Below are positions 8,435 through 10,170 of a stretch of DNA of 10,170 bases, piece after piece. Source of the stretch: Planctomycetota bacterium. GTDB lineage: Bacteria; Planctomycetota; Phycisphaerae; WQYP01; JAJZKY01. Position numbers and translations under genes: made by a program. The number at the start of each line of letters is the position of its first letter. The first letter of the stretch is position 1. The DNA is taken from contig JAJZKY010000117.1 in assembly GCA_021803885.1 (NCBI GenBank), positions 1-10,170 on the forward strand. The letters are read 5' to 3'. The notes below the pieces were generated by a model that saw only the letters and a program-made list of their open reading frames with translations, was not told where the DNA came from and made no database searches.

Positions 8435-9430
8435 ATGGCCGATACCCAAATTCTTGATCGCCCCCAAACCTACCACCATCTGGTGGCGGATTGGATGGAA
8501 TTGGGAAAAGTTCGCCTTACCGCCATGGTGGTGATTACCACCGGGGTAGGGTTTATTCTCGGATCAACCGGCCATCTCCTGTGGCTGACGCTGCTTTACA
8601 CCCTTCTCGGAACTTGGCTGCTCGCCGGCAGCGCCGCAGCACTCAACGAAATTCTCGAAATAGAACCCGATTCGCGCATGAACCGCACTAAAAATCGCCC
8701 CCTGCCCACCCACCGAATGTCCGTGCCGGCGGCATTGTTATTGGCGGTAGTCGCGGCCTCTGTCGGAAGCACCATCCTGCTGCTTCTGGTCAACCCGCTC
8801 ACAGCGCTCCTGGGCCTGGCGAACTTGGCTATTTATGCGTTTGTCTACACACCGTTGAAACGCTACACCTCACTCAACACATTGGTGGGCGCGGTAGCCG
8901 GCGCTATTCCGCCCGTCATGGGCTTTACCGCCGCCACCGGTCGAATTGGTGCCCCCGCACTCCTGCTGGGCACACTGTTGTTCATATGGCAGATTCCTCA
9001 TTTTCTATCCTTGGCCTGGATGTATCGCGAGGACTATCAGCGGGCCGGCTTTCGCATGCTGCCCCTAGTCGATCATGGCGGCACGTTGACCTGCCGCATG
9101 ATTTTGGCCTACAGCTTGGCTCTTATTCCAATCACCCTGGCGGTGGCCTTGTTGAATATCGCCGGCGGATGGTATATACCGGGCGCCATCCTTGCCGGAA
9201 TGGGTCTGGTTTACCTGGCCGTACAGATGATGCGCAACCCCACCAGAGATGCGGCTCGACGGGTTTTTCTGGCCAGCGTCACCTACCTGCCGCTGATTCT
9301 GGTGTTGATGGTGGCCCAAAGCGGCTCCCACCATGGCCACTGGAATGCCAGCGCCATGGCGGCCGCCACCGCAACAAAGCCGCAGTTGGTTGCCCATGGC
9401 TCGCCACTGCCTGAAACAATCTCGCCGTAG
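8435..9430 (+). CDS. ctaB: Protoheme IX farnesyltransferase (heme O synthase)
   Basis: A 331-residue integral membrane protein of the UbiA prenyltransferase superfamily. It adds a farnesyl group to heme b to make heme O, needed for cytochrome oxidases directly or as heme A precursor. The first polyprenyl-diphosphate site is NEILEIEPDSRMNRTKNRPL (71-90), matching the NxxxExxxDxxMxRTxxRPLP form. The second conserved region is WQIPHFLSLAWMYREDYQRA (185-204) followed by GFRMLP. YTPLKRYTSLNT and the AIPPVMGF loop (about 138-163) are also typical. Several hydrophobic segments fit the family's nine-helix fold. The length is slightly above the usual 290-310 because of a His-rich, Ala-rich tail (SHHGHW onward), which is not a known domain. 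ATG at 8435 has GGAAG 6 bases upstream and a good promoter before that. The next gene starts 65 bases downstream with no clear terminator, so both may be co-transcribed. The synonym is cyoE. Confidence 0.96.
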   Translation: MADTQILDRPQTYHHLVADWMELGKVRLTAMVVITTGVGFILGSTGHLLWLTLLYTLLGTWLLAGSAAALNEILEIEPDSRMNRTKNRPLPTHRMSVPAALLLAVVAASVGSTILLLLVNPLTALLGLANLAIYAFVYTPLKRYTSLNTLVGAVAGAIPPVMGFTAATGRIGAPALLLGTLLFIWQIPHFLSLAWMYREDYQRAGFRMLPLVDHGGTLTCRMILAYSLALIPITLAVALLNIAGGWYIPGAILAGMGLVYLAVQMMRNPTRDAARRVFLASVTYLPLILVLMVAQSGSHHGHWNASAMAAATATKPQLVAHGSPLPETISP

Positions 9431-9495
9431 CATGGTCCGGCCCTTTGGCCCGTCGCGATAACCGTAGCCGCTGATGCCTTCAACCGAGGCGCACA

Positions 9496-10170
9496 ATGAA
9501 ATTGGCCTCCCGCTTTTTTTCTCACGGCTGGTGGCTTATCACCCTGCTGGCCATCTTTACCATCGCCGTGTTCATCAAAAACCTGGCGATTCCTCTATGG
9601 CACGGCCGCTTTTCCACCATCACCGGCGATGGCAAGCACGTTAATTCCTACGGCTTTAACTTAACGCCGTGCCTGGTGCCGCGCGGCCAAATTCTGGCTT
9701 CCGGCAACGTCAAAAATGGATTGCTGGCGCTAAATCACCCCCGCACTCTTTCCGTGCGCCAAGTGCGAGCGCTGAACAACTCCATGCGCGACAGCGGTGG
9801 TTTTATTGCCTCGCCCAACCGTGTCATTGGCGTCGTGATTCATGGCCATGCCCGCGCCTATCCCATTGCCATGCTCAACTGGCATGAAGTCGTCAATGAT
9901 CGGTTGGGTTCTACGCCCATCGCCGTCACCTACGACGGATTTTGCAATTCCGCCATCGTCTTGGGGCGGCAAGTAGGCTCGCACACACTGCGCTTCGGCT
10001 ATAGCGGTCTGGTCTACCAATCCAATGCGCTCTTGTATGACCACCAGCCGCAGCGTCAGCAGGAAAGCCTCTGGAGCCAGATACAAGCTCGAGCCATCAC
10101 CGGCCCCGCCGCGCATCAGCACGAGCACCTCCAGGTGCTGCCGTGCCAGTTGGTGACGTGGGGTTTTTGG
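9496..10170 (+). CDS. Membrane-anchored DUF3179 protein (3' end outside window)
   Basis: The frame is open from ATG at 9496 (GAGG 6 bases upstream) to the window edge, giving 225 codons. Residues about 12-35 form one uncleaved-looking transmembrane segment, so the rest should face the periplasm. From about 105 on the protein matches DUF3179 landmarks: NRVIGVVIHGHARAYPIAML, NWHEVVNDRLG, PIAVTYDGFCNSAIVLGR, FGYSGLVYQSNALLYD, ESLWSQI, ITGP and LPCQLVTWGFW. The usual VTYCPLC stretch reads VTYDGFC here, so only Cys150 of the expected pair is present; a second Cys occurs at 216. The function of the family is not established. Position directly after ctaB suggests, but does not show, a link to oxidase assembly or copper/heme handling. 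Confidence 0.88.
   Translation, partial: MKLASRFFSHGWWLITLLAIFTIAVFIKNLAIPLWHGRFSTITGDGKHVNSYGFNLTPCLVPRGQILASGNVKNGLLALNHPRTLSVRQVRALNNSMRDSGGFIASPNRVIGVVIHGHARAYPIAMLNWHEVVNDRLGSTPIAVTYDGFCNSAIVLGRQVGSHTLRFGYSGLVYQSNALLYDHQPQRQQESLWSQIQARAITGPAAHQHEHLQVLPCQLVTWGFW

Noticed and set aside
9431..9495. Possible terminator between ctaB and the DUF3179 gene (GGCC, CTTT, GGCC)
   Set aside because: A four-base stem with no T-run; GGCC is self-complementary by chance in GC-rich DNA.

Overview
The window reads as bacterial chromosome, most likely from a planctomycete (Phycisphaerae-like) or a near relative in the PVC group. Three signatures point there: a pseudopilin with the FTLVELLVV leader and a C-terminal H-X9-DG motif, a secreted protein with a VPEP...KRRR PEP-CTERM anchor, and a very large secreted glycosidase-like protein under a GntR/LacI hybrid regulator. 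Coding sequence covers most of the window. I saw no tRNA, rRNA, CRISPR array, insertion sequence or other mobile element.

Minus strand, transcribed right to left from about 8231 to 1: class II fumarase (8231-6801); a GntR-type regulator with a LacI/AraR-type effector domain (6688-5579) and its own promoter; a 459-base non-coding stretch with two sigma-70-like promoters facing left; then three same-strand genes. These are a PEP-CTERM anchored protein (5119-4304), an H-X9-DG pseudopilin (4152-3304), and a large exported protein starting at 3246 that is still open at the left edge (1082 codons visible). The last has a CBM9-like N-terminus and a putative glycoside-hydrolase-like C-terminal part. 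I infer that these three genes form a carbohydrate-responsive surface module controlled by the adjacent regulator.

Plus strand, left to right from 8374: a good sigma-70-like promoter, protoheme IX farnesyltransferase (ctaB/cyoE, 8435-9430), and a membrane-anchored DUF3179 protein (9496 to the right edge, incomplete). The DUF3179 protein lacks the first cysteine of the CPLC motif I recall for that family. This pair belongs to heme O/A supply for respiratory oxidases and is divergent from the fumarase gene.

The most unusual signals are the long PEP-CTERM leader (tandem promoters, an inverted repeat at the expected start site, five degenerate 7-base repeats), a similar sequence just downstream of the -10 box at both the regulator promoter and the outer operon promoter, and the regulator/PEP-CTERM/pseudopilin/hydrolase gene combination. 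I do not claim a wholly new system; the surface-module idea is the best candidate.
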